Assembly: GCF_029227915.1 (NCBI RefSeq)
Contig: NC_079880.1
Coordinates: forward strand, 16,636,001-16,700,000
Direction: 5' to 3'
DNA length: 64,000 bases
Source: Hydractinia symbiolongicarpus
Lineage: Eukaryota > Cnidaria > Hydrozoa > Anthoathecata > Hydractiniidae
The notes under the pieces were generated by a model that saw only the letters and a program-made list of their open reading frames with translations, made no database searches and was not told the DNA's origin. The translations under genes were made by a program, and so were the position numbers. Shown piece after piece: positions 1 through 9,019 of this stretch. Position 1 is the stretch's first letter. Every line of letters starts with the position of its first letter.

Positions 1-323
1 AGAATTACTCCTTCGGGGTTTAACGATTTTATTATCAATCTTACGTCTTCGTGACGGCAAATAATTGACCTAGACATCATTGCTGCTCGCATTCTACGAT
101 AACCTAAGATGAAACCACTACCATTCATCTCCTGCTGGATTGCTTGAACAAGTTCCTGCTTTGAATTACGATTACCCTCTACAGCTCTACGTTTCAAGCC
201 ATGCTGTCTGAGTCTTCGTTTAAGAGTCAATAAACTAATTTCAATCCCATGAACATGTTTCAATAACCCAATTATTTCAGAATACGAAAAGCCTTTTACA
301 AAATAGTCTCGGATGACATCCAT
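1..323 (-). pseudogene. IS3EU-like integrase, N-terminal part, runs off window
   Basis: The reading frame starts at an ATG at 321-323 and stays open to the window edge (about 107 residues). It reads as two helix-turn-helix-like blocks (motifs DYFVKGFSYSEIIGLLK and EISLLTLKRRLRQHGLKRR) followed by a GSGFILGYRRMR segment. This is the usual N-terminus of the integrase-core transposase family seen in IS3EU-type eukaryotic transposons. The catalytic core would lie outside the window to the left. It is related in type to the integrase at 21871-22640 but is a different region of the protein, so it does not belong to that copy. Whether the full gene is intact cannot be told. Family recognition is from remembered motif order, hence moderate confidence. 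Confidence 0.6.
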
Positions 324-598
324 CCTTCCTCTTCAGCTCTTCCTCAGATCATCTCTATTTGGCTTGATCAAGAATTTTCAAGGTTTAAAAACTGTGGAGA
401 GTTTCAAGTATTTATGAAAAAAATGAAATGTGTTATAAAAGTTTCAAAAACAATTTGTAGAAGTTTTTATAATTTTTTATAGAAGTTTCCCTGCCTTGAT
501 ACAGCAATTTAGTACGGGTATCTGAATATCGTAGTTGATTGCAAATTGCTGTTTTTGTACATAGACTTTTTTTAAACCCCTGCCCTTGAAGGGGTAAA
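324..598. other. Non-coding spacer
   Basis: AT-rich DNA with no supported gene. It separates the integrase fragment from Polinton remnant A. A short CCCC/GGGG stem lies at 577-594. I see no terminal inverted repeat marking the end of either element. Confidence 0.5.
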
Positions 599-622
599 TT
601 TACTACCCACAAGAGTAGTAAA
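599..622 (-). terminator. Stop-proximal stem-loop of the second Bro-like gene
   Basis: An 8-bp perfect stem (599-606 with 615-622) and 8-nt loop lie 14 nt downstream of the stop at 636-638. It belongs to the recurring stop-proximal hairpin series of the Polinton genes. The terminator or 3'-processing role is inferred. Confidence 0.5.
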
Positions 623-635
623 AATTAGCGCCTGC

Positions 636-1355
636 TTACGACATATCAACATCAAACATCCCTTCAAATAGATCACGCGTATCATCGTCCGGTAACGTGA
701 AGTTATTGAGGTAATTATTCTCACTGCCTAGGGTATCGTCCCTGAATCGGCACCAGGCATGTACAGCATTCGGATCGTCGCATTCAGGTTTCCTAACGGC
801 CATCTCGGAGTACATCTCCCCTAACGTGCTTATTTTTGCACCAAGTTGCCTACGTTAGCATCGGATCATATAGTGCCTATGCATGCCATTTTTTCCATGT
901 TCGTGGGGATCGTTTTTATCAACCACGCATAGCACGGTATCATATTGATATCGGTGTGGAACATGCCTATGGCGTAGTTCCGAGTTGTCTTGCTTAAGAA
1001 CACTAAGCTGTTCATCCCTATCCTCGAGCTCATCCCCGAGTGCCATGAGCTGGCTGTCCCTATCCTCAATTTCATCACTGAGTATGGCCAGGGCCCCATC
1101 CCTCTAGGGCCTGACGCGTGACAAAGACGTCATGCCCATTTTTCGCCTTACCGAAGGGTCGGGGCATCTTGGAGATGCCCCCTTGGACCCTACTATTTCA
1201 GACCTGGTAGATAGGAATGATGGAGGTATCGTCATATTCTTAACCTTTTCGATACCCAGGAAATGTTTCAAATCGGCGCGCTTAAACATGGGTTGATCAT
1301 GGTTGTTGGTTAGGGTTTCAATGGCTCGTGCGTTAAACATAACTTGCGACGACAT
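636..1355 (-). pseudogene. Bro-N/MSV199-like protein with DUF3627-type tail, frameshifted
   Basis: The N-terminus (from 1355) parallels the neighbouring gene at 1436-2095: an MSSQ start, a PMFKRADLKHFLGIEKV block and a KNGHDVFVT block as in viral Bro/MSV199 domains. After frameshifts around 1100-1250, the C-terminal part continues with a short coiled coil (LEDRDEQLSVLKQDNSELR). It ends with a segment resembling DUF3627 (HGKNGMHRHYMIRC, then PNAVHAWCRFRDD) down to the stop at 636-638. Such proteins occur in large DNA viruses and some Polintons, with unknown or DNA-binding roles. This looks like a tandem paralogue of the next gene, now broken in at least two places. The domain names are from memory of motif patterns. 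Confidence 0.5.
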
Positions 1356-1413
1356 CTTTCTATATACCGATGCCTACCCAGGGGATTTCATCGTGGTCAA
1401 AAATGATAATTGT

Positions 1414-1431
1414 AATACTCTTTGGAGTATT
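1414..1431 (-). terminator. Stop-proximal stem-loop of the Bro-like nuclease gene
   Basis: A perfect 7-bp stem with a 4-nt loop starts 4 nt downstream of the stop at 1436-1438. It is part of the recurring hairpin series. Confidence 0.55.
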
Positions 1432-1435
1432 TAAA

Positions 1436-2095
1436 TTAGCGCCCGTTTAAGTCATAGTCCTCTAGGTTAATTTCGGCAAACACATAGCGATAAATCTTGT
1501 TAATGATGTGAAAAATGGAGAAGTTGGGGGCATCGGGGTTATATCGTATAAAGGTGCATCCCAAGGCTTGCTCGATATGTTTTTGTCTCCTTACCTCATA
1601 ACCTATATCCCTATCAGCGTGTCCAAATTCATCACATTCGATAGCTAACCTATACCTCAGGATGTACAGGTCGATCTTATATCCATCAATATGATGCTGT
1701 ATCACCATATCTTTACCGTCAAAAGCGGTGCGGATGTTGTAAAGGGTGCCCTCCTCCTTGGATAAAAGCTTTATGTTTTGGATTTCCATACCACAACGCC
1801 ACGCAATTTTAATGGCATCCAAACTTTTGCATCGAACCAAGATTTCCGTAACAGCCTCGGCGGAAATAAATATATCATGCCCATTTTTCCCTCCTCCTAG
1901 CATACCTAATCGGGACGAGGCTGATTGAGAAAGTTTATCTCTACGTTGTCCGTTAATATTTCTGTATCCTGTTCGAATATTTGCAATACCCAAAAACCTA
2001 GCAAGATCAGCCCTTTTGAACCATGGAGCCCCACAATCGTCGTATATCATTTCTACGTGTGGGGTAATCACCATAACAACCTTTTGAGATGACAT
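1436..2095 (-). CDS. Bro-N-like protein with C-terminal PD-(D/E)XK-type nuclease domain
   Basis: An intact 219-residue frame. Residues about 1-90 form a Bro/MSV199-like DNA-binding domain (APWFKRADLARFLGIANI, then GGKNGHDIFISAEAVTEIL). Residues about 130-215 carry a Vsr/DUF559-like nuclease signature: an Asp in YKIDLYIL, then LAIECDEFGHADRD, then a conserved FIRYNPD segment. The combination is known from large DNA viruses and transposable relatives, where it may act in DNA processing or regulation. It lies immediately downstream of the packaging ATPase and has a stop-proximal hairpin. It is one of the few undamaged genes of element A. The enzymatic function is inferred from motif resemblance. 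Confidence 0.6.
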   Translation of the reverse strand: MSSQKVVMVITPHVEMIYDDCGAPWFKRADLARFLGIANIRTGYRNINGQRRDKLSQSASSRLGMLGGGKNGHDIFISAEAVTEILVRCKSLDAIKIAWRCGMEIQNIKLLSKEEGTLYNIRTAFDGKDMVIQHHIDGYKIDLYILRYRLAIECDEFGHADRDIGYEVRRQKHIEQALGCTFIRYNPDAPNFSIFHIINKIYRYVFAEINLEDYDLNGR

Positions 2096-2131
2096 CTTTT
2101 TGTCATTTATTCAGGTAGATTGTTTGTCCGG

Positions 2132-2636
2132 TCATTTGAGAATCTTCCAAGTCCTAGGATGTTCTAACCTCACGTACAAGCATGCATGCTTGTACGTGAG
2201 GTTAGAACATCAGATTCTTGGTTAAAGCAGTGTAGGACTGCGTGAGTAGCCACAAACTATGCTTGCGGTGCCTGCCCGAAATAGCCAATTCAAGTAGGGA
2301 TTGTCGACGCTTGTCGAGGCTTTCATCGGCTATGACGTCGTCAACCACAAACTCTGTTTCCTCGCCTGCCAATAATGAGGACAATTTTTGGATCCATTCA
2401 AACATCCATTCAATCAGGAACACGTAAGGGTCCTTCCAAGGCGATGCCCTTTCAAGGTATGTCTTATTCCATTTCAAGGTAGGGCACAGTATTACTATAT
2501 TGTGATAGTGCTTTTTATACTCCTGCTCGAGGAGGTTCAAAACGCGTTGCGTCTTGACACAAGAAGTAGGCCCTGTGAAGATCGCCGTGCACGGTTCCTT
2601 CACAATGTCTAACATTTTATTCAATAGTAGCTCCAC
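2132..2636 (-). pseudogene. Polinton A packaging ATPase (A32/FtsK-HerA type), internally deleted
   Basis: Starts at 2636, overlapping the end of gene T. A Walker A-like block reads AIFTGPTSCVKTQRVL (Gly-Lys changed to Val-Lys, so the P-loop is damaged). Walker B is EFVVDDVIADESLDKRR, followed by the RHRKHSLWLLTQSY sensor region typical of A32-type DNA-packaging ATPases. About 60 codons before the C-terminus are missing. They are replaced by a perfect 54-bp palindrome (2158-2211) whose right arm is the ATPase's own C-terminal coding sequence. The original end (EHPRTWKILK then stop at 2132-2134) survives beyond it. The homologue in Polinton C (33350-33968) shows what the undamaged region should contain. 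Confidence 0.8.
2158..2211. repeat. Perfect 54-bp palindrome (fold-back) in ATPase gene
   Basis: Two 27-bp arms with no loop. The right arm reads as genuine ATPase C-terminal coding sequence on the minus strand; the left arm is its inverted copy. It replaces a deleted stretch of the gene. See the finding on fold-back duplications. Confidence 0.9.
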
Positions 2637-3443
2637 TTCCTGTTATGAATTTTGGGTATATCGCGGCAAATGCTGAACATATGAAGACACCACCATGATT
2701 ATTCACCAAAGACCCCCCGCAGGCAGGGCATAGCTTGGTATTTTGCGTCTGGTATTTGGGGGGTAGCGGAGTATAAGTTAATTTTCCCTGTAGGCACCGC
2801 AATACCTTGCGGTACCTTTTGATGAGCAGTGCCTTCTCCGGGCCGACAGACCCGCCGTACTGGTGTAAAATGTCATATCTGAACAGAGTATAGAGAAGTA
2901 GGTAATTCTTATCCTGTTTAAGCCCTCGAATTTCCTTGTCAATAGTAGGAGGGTCTATTTCATGTTCGATAACATGGTCCTTGCATTTGATACGCCGCCT
3001 TCCCTTCGCCTTGTCCAGGCAACTTATACAGCTTTTTGTCCTACCATTCCCCCTAATCTTGAACTGGGGTTAAAATGTACTTGCACTTTGAACATGCCTT
3101 GCTCTCCATTTACTATCCAGGTACTCGCCTTGTGTATTGCCCTGGAAACCTCGGCAAGCGTCGGACTAATGCCAGTTTCCACATACTTAAATGGAACCTT
3201 GTTATGTATATGCAAGTATTCGTAGAGCTCCCAGGTATAAGCCTCGGAAAACTGGGCTTCAATATGGGCCCTACATATAGTCATGAGTTCATACAGAGGC
3301 TGATTGCCGGGGCGTACGTGCCGCCCCTTTAACACTTTCTTTCTAACTAGGCACCATATTCATGTCCTTGTAGTTTGACCATTTCCCTTGATCTAGAAAT
3401 TCTCCATAGTAAGATGGCGTTTGCATTTTTGACATTTTATACC
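2617..3443 (-). pseudogene. Protein T, zinc-ribbon-like, unknown function, frameshifted
   Basis: Begins at an ATG near 3443 and runs to 2617 with frameshifts near 3340, near 3015 and possibly near 2665. It is mostly alpha-helical-looking, with basic stretches. The C-terminal part has a CPACGGSL pair and then a second Cys (GGVFIC). A fourth ligand appears only if a frameshift is allowed, so the putative zinc ribbon is damaged. It is placed between membrane protein V and the ATPase, overlapping the ATPase start by about 20 nt. The position and zinc ribbon recall late transcription factors of large DNA viruses, but I cannot recognise a family. No counterpart is seen in element C. Confidence 0.45.
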
Positions 3444-3456
3444 CTCCTCCATATTG

Positions 3457-3485
3457 ATTTCTATATCTCTTGGAGATATAGAAAT
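3457..3485 (-). terminator. Stop-proximal stem-loop of gene V (element A)
   Basis: A perfect 13-bp stem with a 3-nt loop lies 12 nt downstream of the stop at 3498-3500. It is the strongest stem-loop of the series in element A. Confidence 0.6.
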
Positions 3486-3497
3486 TTCACTAGGCGC

Positions 3498-3763
3498 TCA
3501 TTTTGGAGGTATCAATGATTTCTTGTACCAGCCCTGCTTGATCGCGTATTCGTCGAACAAGATCGGCGCCGTCATATAGCCGGCGAGTTTCAGGCCGTCC
3601 TCCAGGTCCATCTTTGCCCCAGGCCTAGAAACTCCCAGAGCCTTCTTTGCACCAATAGCTACGAGGTTTGTATAAGATACCAGCCTGAAGGATCCCATAA
3701 GGAGTCAATAACCATTGTTTCCTTGGGACTAATTTTGCTATCCATGTGCTTGCTTGTTGCCAT
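3498..3763 (-). pseudogene. Small membrane protein V, Polinton A copy, frameshifted
   Basis: Homologous to the genes at 18555 (element B) and 31816-32043 (element C). Shared features are a hydrophobic N-terminal helix, then a G(V/I)S(R/S)P..KMDLED-like motif, then a second hydrophobic stretch (GLKLAGYMTAPIL) and a conserved YAIKQGWY-type end. The ATG is at 3761-3763 and a frameshift lies near 3700. The conserved position next to W and the ATPase in three elements suggests a virion or membrane component. The function is unknown. Confidence 0.6.
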
Positions 3764-3865
3764 TTATATTATAGCATCCTAAACATTTCGATATTTGGTT
3801 CAGTTTAGCCCTGTTTTCCCTGCTGAGGCTCTGGAGTCGCCGGCTTGTTAGATTCATTTCCACCC

Positions 3866-4111
3866 CTACCAAACCCCGACACCTATGGCAAGCACGGCCA
3901 GTGTGCCTATGCCATAGATGTAGATACTGTCCGTTGACTTGCTAGGGATTGCCGCAGGTTCTTGATCACCTGGTGAAGAACCTTTGCCCACGTTCTTCTG
4001 TAAGTTGGCCCTTGTTCTTTCGGTTTCATTCAGCAAGTCTCTAGCCGGCAGCGACACGACCCTCGTTCTTCTTGTTAATGACTCTCTCTTCTTGTTTTCC
4101 TTCTTGTTCAC
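3866..4111 (-). CDS. Small protein W, C-terminal membrane anchor (element A)
   Basis: About 81 residues. The N-terminus is highly basic and Arg/Lys-rich, the middle is polar, and the C-terminal transmembrane segment reads YIYGIGTLAVLAIGVGVW. It matches in layout the proteins at 18221-18517 (B) and 32086-32442 (C): basic head, Glu/Lys-rich linker, Gly-rich transmembrane helix. The start may lie slightly upstream. It sits between U and V in all elements where these genes are seen. The function is unknown; a membrane or virion role is inferred. Confidence 0.55.
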   Translation of the reverse strand: MNKKENKKRESLTRRTRVVSLPARDLLNETERTRANLQKNVGKGSSPGDQEPAAIPSKSTDSIYIYGIGTLAVLAIGVGVW

Positions 4112-4130
4112 TCATTTGTTATAAGTATCC

Positions 4131-4683
4131 TCAAAGATCTTTCTCCTCCACCTCCTCCTTTTTCTTGCCCATATATCTCGCGTTATGTCCTGCTACCAAG
4201 ATAGGTGCTAAACACCTCCCAATAGTGCAGTACACCAGAATACCAAGATCTGTCATAAAGTCTCTGATTATAGGGTCTTCTTTGATATCCCTGCGCAATT
4301 CATCTACATTGTCGATGTCGACGAAGTTCCTAATCAAACTTGCATACAGGCTAATCACGTGAGTAGTCATTATTTTTCCCCTTCTCTTGTAGCTCACGTT
4401 GTACATATTCGGTATGGACTTTATCGATGGCCTCATCTGGAGCCTTGTCGACAAACCCCTCTGTGCATTTCTTTGGTAAAAGGTGCCCCTTGCCTTTGCG
4501 TAATGCCTGCTTCAGGACTTGACGTTTATCGTTGGGTTTCTCTACTTGTTCATATTCCGCAGATGCATAATCAAATACTCGTGTAAGATCTGACATTCTC
4601 TTTATTATACGTCTATATCGAAAAAAGCAAAACGCGATCATGGCATACGGTAGGATTATAGCGATATACAAACACAGCTCCAT
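4131..4683 (-). pseudogene. Membrane protein U, Polinton A copy, one frameshift
   Basis: An N-terminal transmembrane helix (LYIAIILPYAMIAFCFF), a basic stop-transfer (RYRRIIKR), a polar linker, then a helical domain with DPIIRDFMTDLGILVYC and PILVAGHNARYMGKK. It aligns in layout and motifs with the Polinton C gene at 32396-33016, which has the same N-terminal helix, an ENDPFLNSALQRF block and a GLITGRHYINGRN block. A frameshift at about 4360-4380 separates the two halves. It is the first gene downstream of PolB. The function is unknown. Confidence 0.6.
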
Positions 4684-4777
4684 TTTATTCCCTTGCAGAC
4701 ACTAGGCGGTAATGGCCACGGGCAAGAGTCGTAATTTGATCGGGTTGTACGAGCCGTTTATCATCTGCCCTGTTGAG

Positions 4778-4835
4778 TGCTAACTTCGATACCTCTTGGG
4801 TATATACCTGATGGCTCTTGTTTTGAATTAGCACT
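4778..4835 (-). terminator. Stop-proximal nested stem-loop of PolB (element A)
   Basis: An outer 7-bp stem (4778-4784 with its complement near 4829-4835) encloses a short inner stem at 4789-4803. It begins about 10 nt downstream of the PolB stop near 4844. Confidence 0.4.
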
Positions 4836-4843
4836 TGGCTTTT

Positions 4844-7800
4844 TTAGATATCAATGCCCTTCTTAAGACATCGCCGGTAATCGCCAAAGGTGATGGATTT
4901 TTTCGTAACGCACTTTTTTACGCCCTTGGATTTCCTGTCACCGCCCTTCTTTGTAAGGCTCTTATAGGCATATAGCTTGGCCCTTAGAGTGATAAACTCG
5001 GTCATGATTTTACCATTCAACTCATCCTTCATCAAGCCGACGACCTTCTTGTTCTTCCCAATGGGCCTGTAATCGTCCTTGCTATACGCACTTTGTATCG
5101 AAGCGTGTCTCATCATAGTTGGCGATATCCCTGTAAAAGTCCTCCGTTCGTATATGGTACACGAACCTATCCGTATCCATGTAGCATAGCTGCAATTTGC
5201 TACCATATTTGGTCTGCATGTAGTCGTAATGAAACTCATACATTACCATTTTTGATAGACCCAAGATGGCCTGGCCTATATATACAGGCTTGTTCATCTT
5301 GACCTCTGTTTTACCCCTCTCAACACCTAGGAGGTGCTTACTAAACCGGTTTCCACCCTTGAAATTTGGCTTCATGACGAGCTTCATGTACTTATCCTTG
5401 TTGGTGACCAGCTGGATGTTGCGGTGGTTCCGGATATTCTTCATTGTCTTGCCAAATACGCTCAAATTCATTAGCTTGTAGAAATCCTTCTCGAACTCGT
5501 TGTGGCAGCTGTTCTCAGCCTAGTGTTGTGATCTATATAGCCCTTAAGCCATGGCTTTTGATTTAACTGGATCACTCTGCGTACCTTCCTCAGCTCAAGC
5601 CCATGCTTTATAGCTTCGTGAAGGCCCCTTATATGGACCACATATCTACGTTTATGCCCCAAGTTCGGCACCAGTTTATCGCCCTTGTGGACTATAGTGC
5701 GTTCCGGCAGGAACGGCAACTCATTATGCTTGTCATGCAACCTGTCCGGGTAGTCGATATCTACCTCTAAAATGTACTCATGTTTATTGTCCATAACGAG
5801 CTTTGCGATTCGCTTTTCGGTAAATGCCTCTACGTTCGATACCCATTTGAAACCGTCCGTTGGCAGGTCTTGACGCATCGCCCACCCGTATAGGTTGTTG
5901 CTATCCAGGTAATACATGTAGGATGATTCAACCTCTGGATCGTACTTCTCTCCCATATACTTGTTACTAGCCTTGGCGTACCGGTGTACGGCCTGGGTTA
6001 TACCTTTTTCGAACATCAGGAGCATGTCAGGGTCTGTGAGGAGCTCTAACCTTATCCCGGTATACTTGAGTGCTTCTTTCCAGGCTAAGCCAGATGCACT
6101 GTAAAAGTGCGCAGGATCAAGCTTGTAGTTCGTCAAGCACACGTCCCGAAACGTTTCAAAAACGTCGGCCAATAACAGTACGTCCGTAGCGAGGTACACA
6201 TCGTGATAGTCGCCCATAGTAACATTAACACCCTCTGGAGTTATACAATTCTATACCTTTTTTGCGTAGTCATATTCCTCATCACTGATCCCACTCATAT
6301 TCAGCTTGCTGTATAATGCGCATGAGTTGAAACATATCATCCTTGTTGAAAAACCAATGGAGATTTTTGCACTGTTCGTCGGCGAGGTTGCTTGCTAGTT
6401 TGTCTAACGAGGATGGCATGAGCCGACAGCTATCGATGAATCGAATCTCTATTGTCCTATACGTCTCGCCATCGCCATATCCCATGCCTTCAAGTAGTAC
6501 CTTGATTTTCACATTAAAACTGATATATTTTTTAGTATTCTCTGCTATGCACCCAATGTCCTGGGTGTCATACTTCTCACCCAGTTCTCGGATAAACAGG
6601 TGTGCGTCGTACCCCGAGAGATTGTGGAATATCACAGGTATATGACTAGGTATCTTGTATCTTAGGTTGCAGATCGCGCGCGCTGCACCTCTGTACAGCC
6701 CCGTATAGTGGGAATGGTCTTGAACTTTACGGCTATACTCACAGTCGTCAAACGGCTTCATGCAGATGTGGCATTTCGACGCCTCGTCATGTTGCCTTTT
6801 TAGGACCTCTGTTAGAGGCATCATGGGCTGCTGTTGGTAGGTGTAGTATAGCCGTTTCACCTCGTCCTCCAGATGGTTAACGAACTTCGTCACACAGTCC
6901 TCGGCCCTGTATACTGTTAGGGGAGCCACCACACCTCCATAGGCGAATTTGGAGTATGTGCACCATCCAGATGGTACTCAGCTTTTTAGTCTTTGTTCCC
7001 CTTGTATCTTCTACCGGTATCAATAAGCTTTCAAAATCCGCATAGATGGCAAAGGGTACTTTAAATTGTTGTTGGCCATCCCTATAGTATAGCCATTTTT
7101 CAGCCTCTGTCGGCATCGTAATTTTAACTGCCTCGTGGTCCTTGCAGTAGCCATAATGCTTATCCGTGATTCAACCGTGTTGAAGGACTGTAGGCAGTTT
7201 AGGCAAAAGTGCATTGCATTCTTATTCTTCGAGGTCTCCTTGCCTAGGAGCCTCGATAGACTTTTGACGGCTATGTAGTGACTCTTCTTGTCATCTGTAT
7301 AAAGCAGTAGATTCACCTGCTTGCTATGTCCGTCCGATCGTCGTAGGATGTTGATCTTCTTTCTCGTTATGCATAGGACGTTTACCGCAATCTCCTTGTT
7401 ATTCTCCTCGAACTTATATATGCTCTTGGTGCTTGTCGGAAACTCTATACCCTCCCAGTTATAAAGGTCTACGTAGTGTCTCAGTTTGGTGATTCTTTGT
7501 GGATCTCTTTTAATCTCTGTACGATGTAAGGATGTTATAAAGGCCCACCTGAAGCACTCCTCATCTTCATGTTCTGGGTTAATAATGGCCTTTTTCGAAG
7601 CTATCCATTTAGGTAGTTCAATATACGATGAACCTCTTGTTAGCCTGATTTTGTGGAAGTCTACATCAAGGTGTATGATTTGACTAATCGTGAATCCACT
7701 TTGGGGTAGTGCCGCATGTTCTACGTGTGTTTTGATTGATGTAAACATCATATCCAGCATCTCGTTTACGTCGCTGCCCTGAAAAATTGACGTCATGTTA

Positions 7801-8335
7801 CTATTGAAGGCCTTCTTCACCTCAATGTACTCATCGTTGGCCCCCTCCATATTTGATGGCTTCTTCCACATGATTCAGAGGGACAGCTGTACCTTCACTG
7901 ATCCCATATCTTCTACCTGCTCCTCATTTAAGGTTTTCACGTTAGGCCGCACCATCCCTATATACCCATCTACGTCGGCTCCCCCTATACCCGGAATGCG
8001 GAAAGTTTGAAAGGTCCTGTGGAGAGCATGCTTATGTTCCTGTGGCGTAAAATCTTGCTCCGGTTGTTCATATAGATTTTGGATATCTTCTAGATAGTCT
8101 TCGCAGCCTCTTTTTCTACCTCGTCATGAAGCGTAGGTTTCGCGCTGGCTGCCCTATTATAGAGATCCATCACCCTTCGTTTAAAGGCTGTATAATATGT
8201 TTTGACTTCCTCTTTTATAGGCTTTGGAACGGCGTCCACAAGCCAATTATACCATCCCTGCATCTTATCCATTACAACAGAACGGTTTTTTGATAACTCT
8301 TGCTGTTCATAGAGGTCCATCTCGGATGGGGGCAA
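4844..8335 (-). pseudogene. Protein-primed-type family B DNA polymerase (Polinton A), multiply frameshifted
   Basis: A PolB frame with a leader, broken into at least seven pieces. The leader (from 8335) has an MDLYEQQELSKNR motif shared with the leader in element C. Next come a CLNCLQSF zinc motif, the 3'-5' exonuclease Exo I (AIYADFESL), an inserted endonuclease VII-like CHICMKPF...DHSHYTG block, Exo II (HNLSGYDAHLF) and Exo III region (DVYLATDVLLLADVFE). The polymerase motifs follow: A (YLDSNNLYGWAM), B (NLSVFGKTM) and C (CYMDTDRF). It would replicate the element from protein-primed ends. Frameshifts lie near 8090-7871, 7100, 6900, 6220-6290, 5470 and 5150-5240, so it is certainly inactive. 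It is homologous to the Polinton C polymerase. Confidence 0.85.
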
Positions 8336-8359
8336 TAGCCAGTTGTGCTATTTCCGAAT

Positions 8360-8674
8360 TTAACCCCCTATGGTTGGACGATTTTTTGATAGCTCCTGTT
8401 TCTCGAAGATATCCATATCCCCCGATGTTATAGGTTTAGCTGGTTGCTTAGGTGGCCTCCAAGCGTAATGTGGTACATTCTCCGATGTCACAGGTTTAGC
8501 TGGTTGTTTAGGTGGCCTCCAAGCGTAATGTGGTACATTCTCCAATAAAGAAATCAATTCGGCCTTGCGTAGCTTGTAATGTCCACGGCTTTTCGCGATA
8601 TCACATAATTGTTTCACAGTGCGTGTGTTCATTTCTTTATTGTATTGAGTTTTTGTTTTGCCAGAGGATTTCAT
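8360..8674 (-). CDS. SAP-like protein upstream of PolB (element A)
   Basis: 104 residues. The N-terminal part has a SAP/LEM-like helix pair (TVKQLCDIAKSRGHYKLRKA then ELISLLE) that could bind DNA. It is followed by two near-identical 20-residue units (each starting ENVPHYAWRPP; 60-bp tandem duplication at about 8421-8540) and then the MDIFEKQELSKNRP motif that also opens the PolB leader. Equivalent small SAP-like genes precede PolB in elements C (27581-27886) and D (43060-43446). The repeated C-terminal motif suggests duplication of the PolB leader start. The function is inferred as DNA binding during replication. Confidence 0.5.
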   Translation of the reverse strand: MKSSGKTKTQYNKEMNTRTVKQLCDIAKSRGHYKLRKAELISLLENVPHYAWRPPKQPAKPVTSENVPHYAWRPPKQPAKPITSGDMDIFEKQELSKNRPTIGG

Positions 8675-8847
8675 TCTGCTCGACTAACGCATCTTGACTG
8701 CGCATGCGTTGATTATTAGCATCACAAGGGAATTCCCCCTACAGAGTGCGCTAGAATTTTTTGACTCATTTACAGCATTGATGACGTCAGCATTCTATAG
8801 GAACTTACCCTTGCACAACACGTCATATTATGGACTTTACCCCACTA

Positions 8848-8960
8848 AGCACTGCATGGTACTGGATCATGGTACTGGATAACCGTGGTTAAGCACTGCA
8901 TGGTACTGGATATACATGGTACTGGATAACCGTGGTTAAGCACTGCATGGTACTGGATTA
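8848..8960. repeat. Short tandem repeat at edge of Polinton A
   Basis: Three imperfect copies of a unit containing the words gcactgcatggtactggat and aaccgtggttaa, of about 40-57 bp. It lies between the SAP-like gene and the gypsy pol fragment. Confidence 0.7.
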
Positions 8961-9019
8961 GCAGGGATTTGCTGTGTTGTGTGTGCGTGCGCGTGCGCGA
9001 CTGCACTAGAAGGAACATT

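Larger units (their letters stand above)
636..8674 (-). mobile_element. Polinton/Maverick remnant A
   Basis: This is a minus-strand block. Reading from high to low coordinates it holds a SAP-like protein, PolB with leader, membrane proteins U, W and V, zinc-ribbon-like T, packaging ATPase, Bro-like nuclease and a second Bro-like relic. The PolB and A32-type ATPase identify it as Polinton/adintovirus-like. No capsid gene or integrase is present and I could not find matching terminal inverted repeats, so the ends given are only those of recognisable genes. It is richer in GC than Polinton C and has a different gene order, so it is a different lineage. Most genes carry at least one frameshift. 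Confidence 0.75.

Noticed and set aside
2242-2612. Plus-strand open frames across the ATPase of element A
   Set aside because: Antisense shadows; the minus strand carries the Walker motifs.
2617-3443. Assignment of protein T to the poxvirus-type VLTF3 late transcription factor family
   Set aside because: The zinc motif is at the C-terminus rather than before the helical region and one ligand pair is incomplete, so the family could not be supported.
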